Translations under genes and position numbers: made by a program
Notes under the pieces: model-generated
Database searches by the model: none
What the model saw: only the letters and a program-made list of their open reading frames with translations
What the model was told of the DNA's origin: nothing
Assembly (NCBI GenBank): GCA_963576735.1
Contig: OY755190.1
Location: forward strand, 2,845,695-2,909,694
Direction: 5' to 3'
Length of the DNA: 64,000 bases
DNA from: Bedellia somnulentella
Lineage: Eukaryota > Arthropoda > Insecta > Lepidoptera > Bedelliidae
Shown: piece after piece, positions 10,014 to 20,706 of the stretch
Layout of the letters: each line of letters starts with the position of its first letter
Numbering within the stretch: position 1 is the first letter of the stretch

Positions 10014-10830
10014 AACAAAATTTACTGTATAATGTATAAATTGCTAGGGTTTGTACTTCGTCAGTCAAAAGAATTTAAAAGCCCTCAAACCATTGTAACA
10101 CTTTATAATGCATTGGTACTACCAATACTCCAATATGGCTCAACAGTATGGAACCCCATGTATCAAGTATATATCAAAATGCTTCAAAGAATTCAAAATA
10201 AGTTTATTAAACACCTCAACTATAGATTTCCATACTTTAACAACCTTCCTAACTTGAAACCCTTAAAATGTGCTAGAGACACTGAGGATCATAATTTAAA
10301 TCTTTTTGTTCATGAAAACCTCATGTGGGGATTATTACTAATAAATAAAGAATAAATAAAGGAAAGAAAAATTAGTAATTATTCGGAGGTAGGAAACGCA
10401 AACACTACTTTAACGTGTAAAAGAAATAAAGGATAGAAGAATTTCGCACTGGCAGCCAACTGACACGGTAGCTCAGTTGGCAGAGCGTCCGGGGCGTTTA
10501 CCCGAGGTCGCGGGTTCGATCCCCGCCTGTGTCGAAATTTTTCTTTCCTTTATTTATTCTTTATTTATTAGTCACTGAGGATCAATTAATGTTATTCAAA
10601 ACCATCCATAATCTAATTGATTCACCTTAATTGTTATCAAAGTTAAACTGCAGATGTCCGTCCTACAATACTAGAAACTCATTCACATTCCACACACCAT
10701 CTCTTAGGACTAATTATGCCACCAACGCATTTATTTCCCGTGCTATTATTTCCTACAATACAAAATATTCCGAAGCTGACATTTTCAATTTATCATTAAC
10801 TCAATTTAAGAACTTTCGTTAACAGTTGGA
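10014..10830 (+). pseudogene. LINE reverse transcriptase C-terminal remnant, split by element C
   Basis: The first part reads LGFVLRQSKEF...LYNALVLPILQYGSTVWNP, the conserved post-RT block of Jockey/CR1-type LINEs. The second part, from about 10635, reads CPSYNTRNSFTFHTPS...DIFNLSLTQFKN. Both match the C-terminus of the intact LINE ORF at 40.6-42.4 kb at diverged positions (ILEFASSVWSP; PSYRTRHTINSLF...DLDLFNLS). The repeated CACTGAGGATCA on each side shows that element C split one continuous fragment. The catalytic RT core is absent. The piece is dead. Confidence 0.75.
10292..10574 (+). mobile_element. Element C (tRNA-like), with 12-bp TSD
   Basis: Inside is a tRNA-like fold at 10463-10534: 7-bp acceptor GACACGG/CTGTGTC, D-arm GCTC...GAGC, and T-arm with TTCGATC. 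The anticodon stem is irregular and the loop lacks the invariant T33, so it is not a working tRNA. The right side is the tail GAAATTTTTCTTTCC...; the left side begins with an inverted copy of the same tail (GTTCATGAAAACCTCATGTG). CACTGAGGATCA on both sides is the target duplication. Confidence 0.75.
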
Positions 10831-11263
10831 GTTTGTTGAATCAGCCGATCGACCCTAGATGTTTGAGTCATACAATTTTCTCTTAATATAATTATTTGAA
10901 TGTGCATTTATTTATTATATTATATTTATATATTTGCTTATTATGTCATATTTATTATTAAAGTATGTATTTTAAGTACTTTCATTCATAATTATCTTGT
11001 ATATTATTAATTTATAGATTTTTAAACTTGAAAAGTAAGTATCTTATTTAGGTATATTTTATTACCATAAAATATTGGTAACATTATTCCCTGAAATCTT
11101 CATGCATGTTTATTAATCTTATAGTGTTTGCTTGGTCTGGTGGGAGTGACAATATAATTCATTTAACTTACTTCATTTCATCTTTATAAATTACAACCGA
11201 TGTATAATTGTTTTGTTTTCAAAAGTTATTTTAAATTGCGTTTTTCTGTTTCGTCTGTATAAC
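10831..11263. other. AT-rich DNA, probably old LINE 3' UTR
   Basis: It follows the LINE stop and contains no gene or named repeat. Confidence 0.35.
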
Positions 11264-11694
11264 AATAAGCTATTTGACTGTAATAAAAATATACATTTCT
11301 TTTATTTCACTAGTCTTAATATCTCTTTTTGGAGCAATATGTAATGATGCGAGATAATAATATTGCATTATTTTACTAAAATCCGTCTTCTAAAATAAGT
11401 ATTTTCGATGCAACTGTCACGTGACTAAAAACGACCGTGATTGGCTATTTCTATAATGACGTAGATTGCACATAAACAGACTGTTTTTCGCTTCGCTCAT
11501 TGGTGTTTAATGCGGAATTGACGTCATTTGTGCTACAGCCGCCATATTACTTAAAGTCGCGTTTTCGCGGCACATTTCTTTTTCGATTTTTTATAAAATA
11601 GCTTAATTGAAGACAGAAAAATATTTTTTTAGGGCTCCTTATAAACAAATTAACACCGTAAGATAGTTTTCAAAACTTAGTCAAATAGCCTATT
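11264..11694. mobile_element. MITE-like element with AATARGCTATTTGACT ends
   Basis: The left end AATAAGCTATTTGACT and the right end AGTCAAATAGCCTATT are inverted partners (15 of 16), 431 bp apart. There is no ORF. The middle is less AT-rich than its flanks and holds CACGTGAC, GATTGGCTAT, TGACGTCA and GCCGCCATATT motifs. No clear target duplication could be fixed. Confidence 0.6.
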
Positions 11695-12000
11695 AGTAGA
11701 AACTTTATAGGTCAAGAACTTCCCTATATTTTTCTCTTATTTGTAACATAGTGTACCGTGTGTTTCTCAAATAAATAAATACTGATTCGCACGTTCGCAA
11801 GCAAAGATAATACCAAAATCTTGGCAAGCAATAAATCAATACTCTGCTGTCAGATTAGCAAAGTTTCGGTATAAAGTTTGGCTGCTGACCATCACGTACT
11901 CTGGAACGGAATCATTGATGCTATAAAACTAAGAACGCTGATACCGAATGATGATGAACAAAAGTTGTGAGTGAGAATTTTACAAGGAATAAAGAAATGT
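11695..12000. other. Intergenic DNA
   Basis: Nothing recognised. Confidence 0.4.
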
Positions 12001-12082
12001 TTTTGTAATGTATGTGATTATGATGTTATAATTTGTGTGTGTCTTAGTCGTGGAAATAAATATTTTATCTATCTATCTATAA
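12001..12082 (+). mobile_element. LINE 3' end with (CTAT)n tail
   Basis: GTGTGTCTTAGTCGTGGAAA precedes TTTTATC and (TATC)n. The same arrangement appears inverted at 46.6 kb, so this is a family of 5'-truncated LINE 3' ends. Confidence 0.45.
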
Positions 12083-12109
12083 ATGTATGAATGTGCAAAG
12101 TATAACTAT

Positions 12110-12338
12110 AAATGCATATTATACACAGATCAACCTAGCCCCAAACTAAGTTAAACTTGTATTAACGTCGACTCAACGATATATCTAATATTATATTTTA
12201 CACATATAAATAAGATCCAAGACTAAAAAACAACAATTTATGCTCATCACATAAATATTGCTCTCAGCGGGGATCGAACCCGCAACCTCTGGACTGAAAA
12301 GGTATTCATTTATCAACTCCACGGACATCGTCAAATAA
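12110..12338 (-). mobile_element. tRNA-headed SINE (distinct from B, C, D)
   Basis: The high end contains GGGGATCGAACCCGCAACC, an inverted box B with tRNA-like stem. The body reads toward ACACAGATCAACCTAGCCCC. Its order (box B, then a GTTTGGGGCTAGGTTGATCT-type body) resembles a SINE type I know from moths. No second copy is in this window. Confidence 0.5.
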
Positions 12339-12513
12339 GATAATAATTTTGGATACTACCATTTTCTACGCGAAATGCTCAAAACATGCGTGACAATCTG
12401 GTAAGTCTCCAAAAGTTTTCATTACCTGTAACAAAATTTTAAGAGATTAGAAACGTAGTATAACCTTGCATGCATATAAACAAATACTTATAGCTTAAAA
12501 AAACTGACTGGTT

Positions 12514-12755
12514 GCCGTGTAGTGCCGGCTTCGAATGTCGCTACCCCTTTCTACCCACGGGTGTCGTAAGAGGCGACTAAGGGTATTGGGGCTTTTTATT
12601 GGATTTTTGGGCGATGCGGTTGGAGACCCATCACCAAAAACCTTTATTGTACCGCTTTTTCCCCACTCAACTTCCAAAAGTGGCTGACGAATTTATAATT
12701 CCTTGGCTCTGGCTTCCCTTCCAGGGAATTATAGCCGTGTATCATGTATGTATGT
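12514..12755 (+). mobile_element. SINE-A, full length, GCCGTGTAGTGCCGG subtype, with TSD
   Basis: It has the second head subtype (GCCGTGTAGTGCCGGCTTCG; CCCACGGGTGTCGTAAGAGG). AAAAAAACTGA lies on both sides. Confidence 0.85.
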
Positions 12756-12992
12756 AAAAAAAACTGAAAAACACGATTCTCAAACACATTAAAATAAAAA
12801 GTAAAAATAATTCCCAAAATAAGCTTAAAATTATGAAAAGGCGTGAGTTTTTTTGGGTTGAGTTTAAAAGAGTCGGTAACATACATACATGTGAAGCTAA
12901 TCTAAGCGTGTTATAAAAAGGATTAGGTTATAGCAAAGCTCGAGTAAAAAAACGTAATTCATTAGCATGTTTCAATATCTCATTTATTTATA

Positions 12993-13490
12993 ATTCGGTA
13001 TGCAAAGTTTTGCTAAAGTGATGGTGATTACAAAACCATTTCGAGATATTATGGTTATAAACAATATTTTCTTGAAGTTATATCAATTGAAGCTAAGATG
13101 ACTGTTATTTTATCAAAAAACTGTAACAGTGTTTGACCTTCATTGTTGTTTCAAAGACATACGGTTTTGCAGTTTATTAATAAAACATCGAAAATCATAG
13201 GTTTGTTTAGTATAATATCGTAATAATTTCATTTGAAATTACAAATTCTTGATATGTTTTGCAATTTAAGCAACATTTTTACAAAACATTTCGCTTCATT
13301 TGCATGTCGCTACGTGATTTTATCGATCGATGACGTCATTAAGTACAAAAGTTGAACAATCTTTAAAAAATCATAACTTTACAATTACTCATTTTAAATG
13401 AAAAATATTCAAATCAGTGTTTTATTTTCGTGTTTACTATCGAATAAAAATATTTAATAAATACCAAAAAAAAAACTTTGCATACCGAAT
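12993..13490. mobile_element. Mariner-like MITE, 498 bp, TA-flanked
   Basis: The ends ATTCGGTATGCAAAGTTTT and AAAACTTTGCATACCGAAT are inverted partners. Each is flanked by TA, as expected for Tc1/mariner-type insertion. The interior has no ORF, so the element depends on a transposase supplied elsewhere. Confidence 0.65.
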
Positions 13491-14081
13491 TAATACTAAA
13501 TTATTAATTTAATTATTTATTTGCAAAAAAATATATACATGATATTTGAGCAATGGCTCCGCACTAGGCCTAGCCTGTACTGCGGACGCCTACAGTGTTT
13601 TACAAATGCTTTGTTCTTGGTTTTACAAAAATAAATAAGTTCATTTTTGTTATTTTTTCTTATATACAATCCTGTGACATTATATGAAGAAATAAAAAAT
13701 TTATTGAAAATTATAATAATGAAATAATATATCTAAAACTTATAACTAACATTAGAATATAATTTATATATAAACGAGTTTGTACCAGAACAATTTATTA
13801 CTAGACAATTAAATTCAATCACAATTTACAAATTATCGTAGTTCAATAAATTATCAATATAATAGAGATAGAAGAGAGAGCGAGAAGCTAAAAGTGTTCC
13901 CGAAATAATAATTAATAATTATAAATATTGTTACAAAATGACAAAAAAAAATGCGGTGAAAACACAATTATACTAGAAGCAGATTCTTAACTTTTTCTAA
14001 ATAATTACTTACAGGCAATGTGATAATTTGATGAGAACAAAACGAGAACTTCAAATAACAAAGTTGCATTCATTTAAAACT

Positions 14082-16080
14082 TTACTTCTCGGTCCTCATA
14101 AACTGTTCGGTGGCCTGATAAGTTTGAGAGAGTAGCCATTCCGATATTATTCGTTTTGAGGCTTTGCATGAGAGTTCTTTGATATTACATGTTCTTAGTG
14201 CTTTGTTGTACGTATTTGTTAGGGCAAATGGTGGGAGATGGGAAGCAAATGTTGTTTTAATTCGTGATTGAATTGGAACCCTAAAAACCCTTTTGTTCAG
14301 CAGAGCACTATAGTTTGGAGAATTCAGAGTTTGTCTGTGAACGCGCAATAAATTTGTCTGACGTTTAAAAGATTCGCCTGAGCATAGAGTTTATCCGTGG
14401 GATAGAGGAAAGGCATCCCAAGCATTACTTTCAGGAGCGCTCTCTGAGCTCTCTCGAGCTGTAGCATGAATGTGATGCCCACTCCACCCCAGATGGTAAT
14501 ACAATAACTTATTATAGACTGGCATAGCGCTTGGTAAACGAGACGTAGGACTATAACATCACCTATGTATCTAATGCGTCTCATTAGATAGGTCAGTTTA
14601 CGGACTCTGTCGCTAACGTAAGCTATGTGTGCTTGGAAAGAGAGACGTTCATCCAGCACCACTCCGAGGTACTTTGTTGTTTTGACTCTCCTCAAAGGCT
14701 TGCAGGAGCATCTGTTGCAAGAGCAATTAGCACGATGTGCTTTCACCTCAAGGTTTCCCTTAGGGCTGGATGCTAACGTTTTGAAGAAACATAGAAATTG
14801 GGTTTTATCCACGTTGAGGGAGAGGAGGTTTTTGTCCAGCCAACCCTTGAGTTGTGCAAAACCTTCCTCTGATTTGGTTGCGGTTTCCTCCCATGACCTA
14901 TCATGAAACAAGGCAACAGTATCGTCCGCGTAGCAAACAATCTCCATATTCGCATTTGCTAAGTTGTGGATATCATTTAAATATATCATAAAAAGAGTAG
15001 GGCCAAGGACACTTCCTTGAAGGACGCCATATAATACACTCAGATCATCGCTACACGTTTCAACCCTGAGTCGTTGTTTACGGTTTGTAAGGTAGCTATG
15101 GAACCAGTCTAAGGCCTGTCCGCGAATACCAATACTTTCCAATTTCTTCATTAAAAGAGGCATGGAGACCGTATCAAAAGCCTTGCAAAGATCAAGAAGC
15201 AACCCAATACATTTTTCTCCTCTATCGAGATGGGATACAATTTCGGTTACGAGTTTGTGTACAGCATCCTCTGTTGACCGTTTTTTCCGAAATCCGTATT
15301 GATTTTATTGGACAACACGTTGATTTTCTCGAGGTACTTGGACAAGCGCTTGTTAACAATTTTCTCCAGAATTTTTGAAAAAACAGGTAAAAGCGAGATA
15401 GGGCGGTAGTTTTGGGGGTTTGTTTTATCACCATTTTTGTGAATTGGGATAACCGTAGTGGTTTTCCAAATCTGGGGAAACGTACCTGATGAAAGACTTA
15501 GGTTGAGAATATGAGTAAAGGGAGATAGGATTGGTTCTTTAATGGCTTTTATTAGCTTAGGAGGAATTTCGTCGTGACCTGAAGCTCCACTATCACAGAG
15601 TTGACTAATGAGCGTGCTTACTTCTGCTGAGTCCGTAGGGGTCATAAAAAAGGATTCAGAACTATGTGTTGGACTACAGATATGGGTGCTGGTGATAAGC
15701 TCTGTCTCAGATGTATCTATAGAGGCTAGCAGATTATCCGCCAGGTTTTTCCCTACGTCTACAAAGTAATTGTTACAAGAGTTAAGAGAGTCTTTCGGAG
15801 TTGGCTTTAGTTTAGTGAGTTCGTGAGGTGGTCGTGGTATTGCCTGATTTCCTAATTCTTTAACCGTCTTCCATAGTATTTTGGGGTTATTTCTGTTTTT
15901 ATTGAATTCGCTGTTGTAATGGTCTTTTTTCAAGCGTTGGAGGAGGTCATTACAGAAGTTTTTGTACCTGTTATAGATGAGACGGCGCACTGGGTCTTTA
16001 GGATGTTTTCGAAGGTCTAGGTGGAGTTTGTCTCGATGTGCAACACACCTAAGAAGCCCATCCATGATTTGAGAATACAT
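14082..16080 (-). pseudogene. LINE ORF2, reverse transcriptase and C-terminus
   Basis: The RT reads GHDEIPPKLIK, VIPIHKNGDK, YRPISLLPVFSKILEK, then after a frameshift near 15290 LLLDLCKAFDTV, GVLQGSVLGPTLF and the catalytic VCYADDTVAL. The post-RT block follows (TTKYLGVVLDERLSF, SYCITIWGG). A further shift near 14335 moves the C-terminus into another frame (14082-14348), where FRVPIQSRIKTTF and NTYNKALRTC continue. The catalytic box is intact, so the copy is disabled by indels only. Confidence 0.8.
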
Positions 16081-17180
16081 TTGGTTCGTCTAATTTTTCT
16101 CTTGGTGGAATGGGTTTTAATAGCTTCATCGAGAATGTTTATAAATTTGGTCACTGCATCGTCAGTGTCGCAAGTTTTGGTAATTAAGGTCCAGTCAGTG
16201 TTTTGTAAATCTGATTTTAAGCCACAGAAGTCAATTATTGTGTGCTCTCTATTATGGTGTTCCTTTTTATTTTTGATTGTGGAGAGACCTATCATTGTAA
16301 ATGAGTGGTCTGTTATGTCAGTTATCCCTACTACACCAATAATATGTTGATTATTAAATTTTATGAATATATGGTCTAGACATGATTTTTGTCGGGTGTG
16401 TTTTGAGATAACAGGAATCAGATTATGCTCTGCCATGAAGCAAAGGTATTTAGAAGTGGTAGTGTTAGCTACGTCTAGAGTGTTAATATTAATGTCGCCC
16501 GCAACTATGACTTCTTTAGTTCCATTGGCAGACAGAATAGTGCTGAGAGATTTAAGGAATGTGTCGATGTCTGTGTTACTATTGCGTGAGGGAGAACGAT
16601 AGATTGCCAAGACAGAAACTTCGTTTTTAACGTTTATGATTAAGCATTCCGCATTTTTTATATTGGGTTCAATAGCTGTGCAGTTAATGCTGGCTTTGCT
16701 ATAAACTACAACACCGCCGTTTTGGTTTAAATTGTTTTTGGAGTAGTGGGAGTCATACCCAGTGATCTGCGGTATATTTGTGTCTTCACGTAGCCAACAT
16801 TCGGTCAATATCATGATATCAAATTCTATATTCATGGTTTTAAGTGACAAAATAAAGTTGTTAAAGTTTCTATCATTATGTATACTACGGATATTGAAAG
16901 AGAGTAATTTAGGATTATATGTTCTATCTAAACTATATTTACACTTACTTAATAATTCGTGGGCGTGACATTCAATATTATACATCCCGTCGATGTGTTC
17001 TATGTCGTTGTGACTTTTGGTGTCATTATTGTGCAATTGGCTTTGTGGGCATAGGACAGATGAGCTGGATTCGGTTGGAGATGTCAGATTGGTTTCGGAT
17101 AGGTATAATACTGTTGGTTTTATTACACCTTCATGGGTTATTATTGTTATTATATATGGTTTATTAGTCATTAATGTAAA
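16072..17180 (-). pseudogene. LINE ORF2, AP endonuclease domain
   Basis: APE-type endonuclease motifs are in order: LLSFNIRSIHN (Asn), ILTECWL (catalytic Glu), GGVVVYSK, LAIYRSPS, VAGDININ (D-x-N), SCLDHIFIK and ITDHSFTMI (Asp-His). All catalytic positions are kept. The enzyme nicks target DNA to prime reverse transcription. The ORF formally starts at 17219, but its first residues come from the SINE-A microsatellite; true LINE sequence starts near 17180. A frameshift at 16017-16080 separates it from the RT. Confidence 0.8.
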
Positions 17181-17188
17181 TATATATA

Positions 17189-17446
17189 AGTACATACATT
17201 CATACATACAAATCCTCACGGCTGTAATTCCCTAGATGGGGTAGCCAGAGCTAAGGAATAACAAATTCCTCAGCCACTTTTGGAAAGTTAAGTGGGCAAA
17301 AAATGGTAAGATAAAGGTTGTTGGTGATAAGTCTCCAGCCTCATCGCCCAGAAATCCCTTATAAGCCCCAATACCGTTAGTCGCCTCTTACGTACACCCA
17401 CCGGAAAAAAATGGGGTAGTGCTATTCTAAGCCGACACTACACAGC
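17189..17446 (-). mobile_element. SINE-A, full length, with TSD
   Basis: It runs from the (CATA)n end to AAGCCGACACTACACAGC. AAGTACA flanks both ends. It sits at the 5' edge of the LINE. Confidence 0.85.
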
Positions 17447-17683
17447 AAGTACAAATACAAAAAGTAAAAATATAAGTGTTCAAGTATAATACTAAAAGCT
17501 TTGAGATCGATTATTTGCTGTTGGGGTAGCTATTGGGTTTTTGGGATGGCGACTTTTTGCAATCCTAGCAAATCAATATCTTCATTTAAGTTCATCAATG
17601 TTTTCCTCCATTCCCTTTTGTTCTTCACATTTCTTCACATCTACATCTGTATTTATATCTATCAATAACTTTATAAACTGAAG

Positions 17684-18350
17684 ATGTGGAACAGGTGAAG
17701 GAGTTTGTATATCTGGGAAGTTTGTTTACAAGGGATGGAAAATGTGATGAAGATATTGAGAGAAGAGTGAAAAAGGGTAATGCGATTAATGGAGCATTGG
17801 ATAGTCTAATGTCTAGTCAATCGGTGTCCGAAAGGGCCCGAATGGCTGTGCATGATGCCGTTCTTGTTCCTACGCTTATGTATGGCAGTGAATGTTGGGT
17901 GTGGCAGAAGAAGCATGAAAGCAGAGTGAATGCAGTAGAAATGAGGTCCCTTAGAAAAGTTTGTAATGTTAGGTTATGTGATCGTGTGAGGAACGATGTG
18001 ATTCGTGAAAGGTGTGGTGTAAAAGATGATATTGTAAGTAAGATAGAAAAAGGAATGTTGAGATGGTTTGGGCACATCGAGAGGATGGATGATAGGAAAT
18101 TGGTTAACGTAGAGCTAATGTGGAAGGTAATGTTAGTAGAGGACGGCCACGAAAGACACACTTGGACCAAATTGAAAGTGTGCTCAAAAAGGGAGGGGTC
18201 CGAAGTATGAAGAATAAAAGAGCATGTATGAAAAGATTTATGGATGTAGACGAAGCAAGAGAGGTTTGCCAGGATCGTATGAAGTGGCGATCGATAGTCT
18301 CTGCCTACCCCAATGGGAATTACCGGCGTGAGTATATGTATGTATGTAGA
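17684..18350 (+). mobile_element. RTE-type LINE, 3' part
   Basis: This is the best RTE copy in the window. It encodes the C-terminal third of the ORF: FVYLGSLFTRDGKCDEDIERR, LVPTLMYGSECW, MLRWFGHIERMDD, then after a frameshift near 18120 GRPRKTHLDQI and the final DRMKWRSIVSAYPNGN. The LGS...YG.E.W...RWFGH order is the one seen at the end of RTE-clade LINEs. The 3' end is GGCGTGAGTATATGTATG with a (GTAT)n tail, matching SINE-A. The RT core and endonuclease are absent (5' truncation). Confidence 0.75.
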
Positions 18351-18451
18351 TAAATGATAGAACCTTTACAATTAAAAAATATTTACAGTGATAGTATTAA
18401 AAATATATTTTTAATAAATATGACCTTATAAATATATTTTTGGAATCAGTT

Positions 18452-18521
18452 AACATACATACATATACTCATGGCTAAAAATCCCTAGAAGGAGTAGCTA
18501 AGAAATTAAAAATTGCGTTGA
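18452..18521 (-). mobile_element. SINE-A, truncated 3' third
   Basis: Only the tail and about 50 bp remain, next to the foldback element. Confidence 0.65.
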
Positions 18522-18567
18522 GATATCAATCAAATAACTTTCAATCCCAAAACCAAGTAAAACATAA

Positions 18568-18821
18568 CGTACTCGCAGAACGAAAGAGGTTCAAGTCCAT
18601 AATAGTGATATTGAGTTACAATCATAAATAGACATAAAAAAGTATGCTCTATCCGATGAATAGTAAAAAAAGGCACTTATTGTTTACTATCCTGTTGTTT
18701 TTAACAATAAGTCCTTTTGTTTTACTATTGTTCGGATGGAGCATACTTTTTTATGTCTCTTTATGATTGCAAATCAATATCACTATTTTTGGACTTGAGC
18801 CTCTTTCGTTCTGAGAGTGCG
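18568..18821. mobile_element. Foldback element, arms about 118 bp
   Basis: The left arm (18568-18684) and right arm (18703-18821) are inverted copies, roughly 85% identical by eye, separated by 18 nt. Matching blocks include AGAACGAAAGAGG/CCTCTTTCGTTCT and AAAAAAGTATGCTC/GAGCATACTTTTTT. ATAA lies on both outer sides. There is no ORF. Confidence 0.65.
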
Positions 18822-18829
18822 ATAAGCCA

Positions 18830-19510
18830 ATGTAGACACAAACGTTAAAACAAGTCATATTTCAACATTAAAACAATGCGATACACATTACCTATTCAAT
18901 GAAATTATTAGTTTGCGAGTTTTGCGAAACACGACATGTCTCTTTTTACGAAGCTATATGACAGCAATCATTAGTAAGTATACCTTAGAAGCATCAGTCC
19001 TTCGGAAACAAAATTATGTCCGGAATAGAAACATGACGCCATATTGTCTGGGCCCTATCGATCAGTACAACCCTTTCGCCAAATAAATTTAACGATTCCG
19101 TGTAGATTTATTAATACGGAAAGTTTAGTAGATCAAGAATCATTTACAAGGCGGACATTTTGCTTAGATAATATGTTCTTATTCATTACACACATATTGT
19201 TTTGCTAAAAGATAGTAAACTATATCTTATATTTTTTTCATTATCACAGTTGTGGTTTTGTTTGTTTATTTTTACTCTTTTTGTCTATGGTTTTGGCGTA
19301 CATTAAAACATCTAAATAAGGGTAGTATTTTTGCTTTATTTTGTTTTTTACACATTTCTTTTTTTTATAAATAATACAGGTTTCTTAAGTATTCGCATAT
19401 AGTCTCCACCGGAAGTAAAGATATGAGTTCTATGAATTTATGTATGTTACTATGTTTATAAAATACTAAATGGTTCGCCATATTTTCAGGAAGTTTTGGT
19501 TGAAGAAGCA
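18830..19510. other. Intergenic DNA
   Basis: No recognised gene or repeat. Confidence 0.4.
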
Positions 19511-19511
19511 A

Positions 19512-19735
19512 CTGTGTAGTGTCAGCTTAGAATTACACTATTTTATTACTTACCGCGGGTGTCTTAAGAAGTGACTAAAGTTTTTAAGGTTTTTTCGGGG
19601 TAAATTGGCAATGATGCGGCTGGAGGAAACCAACCAACCATTTTACATTTTTTACCCCACTCAACTCTCAAAAGTGGCTTAATGTTATTTTAATTATGGA
19701 GCTGAACTGGCCCTTTTCTGCTTATACTCATTGAT
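19512..19735 (+). mobile_element. SINE-A, strongly diverged
   Basis: The head CTGTGTAGTGTCAGCTTAG and the ACCCCACTCAACTC and AAAAGTGGCTTAA blocks remain; the tail is eroded. Confidence 0.6.
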
Positions 19736-19820
19736 ACTTCCTTTCCAGTATTAACATGTGCCAAAAGATAATACAGACAAAAGATAATAATTAATTATAT
19801 CTAACATGCTATTGCTTATT

Positions 19821-20072
19821 GCTGTGTAGTGTCGGCTTAGAATAGCACTACCCCATTTCTCCCGGTGGGTGTACGTAAGAGGCGACTAACGGTATTGGGG
19901 CTATTAAGGGATTTTTGGGCGATGCGGTTGGAGACCCATCACCAACAACCTTTATTTTTACCATCTTTTCCCCACTCTACTTTCCAAAAGTGGCCGAGGA
20001 ACTTCTAGTTCCTCAGCTCTGGCTGCCCCTTGTAGGGATTTACAGCCGTGAGTATATGTATGTATATCTTAC
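19821..20072 (+). mobile_element. SINE-A, full length
   Basis: A near-consensus copy from GCTGTGTAGTGTCGG to GCCGTGAGTATATGTATG. Confidence 0.9.
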
Positions 20073-20508
20073 ATAACTTGTTACATACTAATTTATACAC
20101 ACGCCAACCCATATAGATCTACCGTACCGTATTTGGTACAGTGACTTTGAAAAAATATATTGAGGGTAGTTATTAACTTAACACCTTTGATTGCGTTCTA
20201 TTAGTGAGCTAAACTAGTTAGTATTACCTCGAAAATATATCGGAAATGTTTTTGTTACCATTGTGCCATTATTTTTGGATTTTCTTCGCAAAAACAGATA
20301 AAATTATTTACCATGCCTTCTGAGACGTGGAGTCAGTGTATTTATTTATGAATAGTATTTTTTGTTGGTATTTTTTAGACGCCAGGGATTCAATGTGTCT
20401 AATAAACACAAATAATCGGACTTGTTTTGTTTATGTGCAACACAACGAAACCTAGAGTAGAAACGCATATGGTACAGTAGGATCATGTATTAGCAATTTA
20501 TTGGTAAC
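20073..20508. other. Intergenic DNA
   Basis: TACTAATTTATACACACGCC near 20088 also occurs near 26228, where it leads into an RTE end. Otherwise nothing is recognised. Confidence 0.4.
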
Positions 20509-20640
20509 TGATATGATTCATCATCATCATCATCATCAGCCATAGACGTCCACTGCTGGACATAGGCCTCCCCCAATGATCTCCACAACGACCGGTCCTG
20601 TGCTGCCCTCATCCATCGGCTTCCCGCGAATAGATGTTTA
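20509..20640 (-). mobile_element. LINE 3' end with (CAT)n tail
   Basis: (CATCAT)n is followed by CAGCCATAGACGTCCACTGC and GGACATAGGCCTCCCCCAAT, a LINE terminus I recognise as common in moth and butterfly genomes. The copy is severely 5' truncated. Confidence 0.65.
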
Positions 20641-20706
20641 ACCGCATAGCCTAAAGATTAACACCCACAATATTAGGATACTTATAGAAAGAAGTCTCAA
20701 ACTAAA

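Larger units (their letters stand above)
13510..17188 (-). mobile_element. APE-type LINE (Jockey/CR1 group), decayed
   Basis: The 3' UTR is AT-rich (13510-14081). ORF2 remnants encode APE endonuclease and RT up to about 17180, where a SINE-A copy begins. No ORF1 is seen, so the copy is 5' truncated or has lost that end. Three frameshifts break the ORF. Confidence 0.8.

Noticed and set aside
10463..10534. Candidate tRNA gene (also 59.99-60.06 kb and 60.29-60.36 kb)
   Set aside because: Acceptor, D and T arms fold, but the anticodon stem is irregular and the loop lacks T33. The sequence is embedded in the repeated element C with target duplications, so it is a tRNA-derived repeat.
13319..13340. 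TGACGTCA-type CRE as a host regulatory site
   Set aside because: It lies within a mariner-like MITE and has no gene nearby.
17817..18170. 117-codon minus-strand ORF
   Set aside because: It is the shadow of the RTE coding frame on the plus strand.
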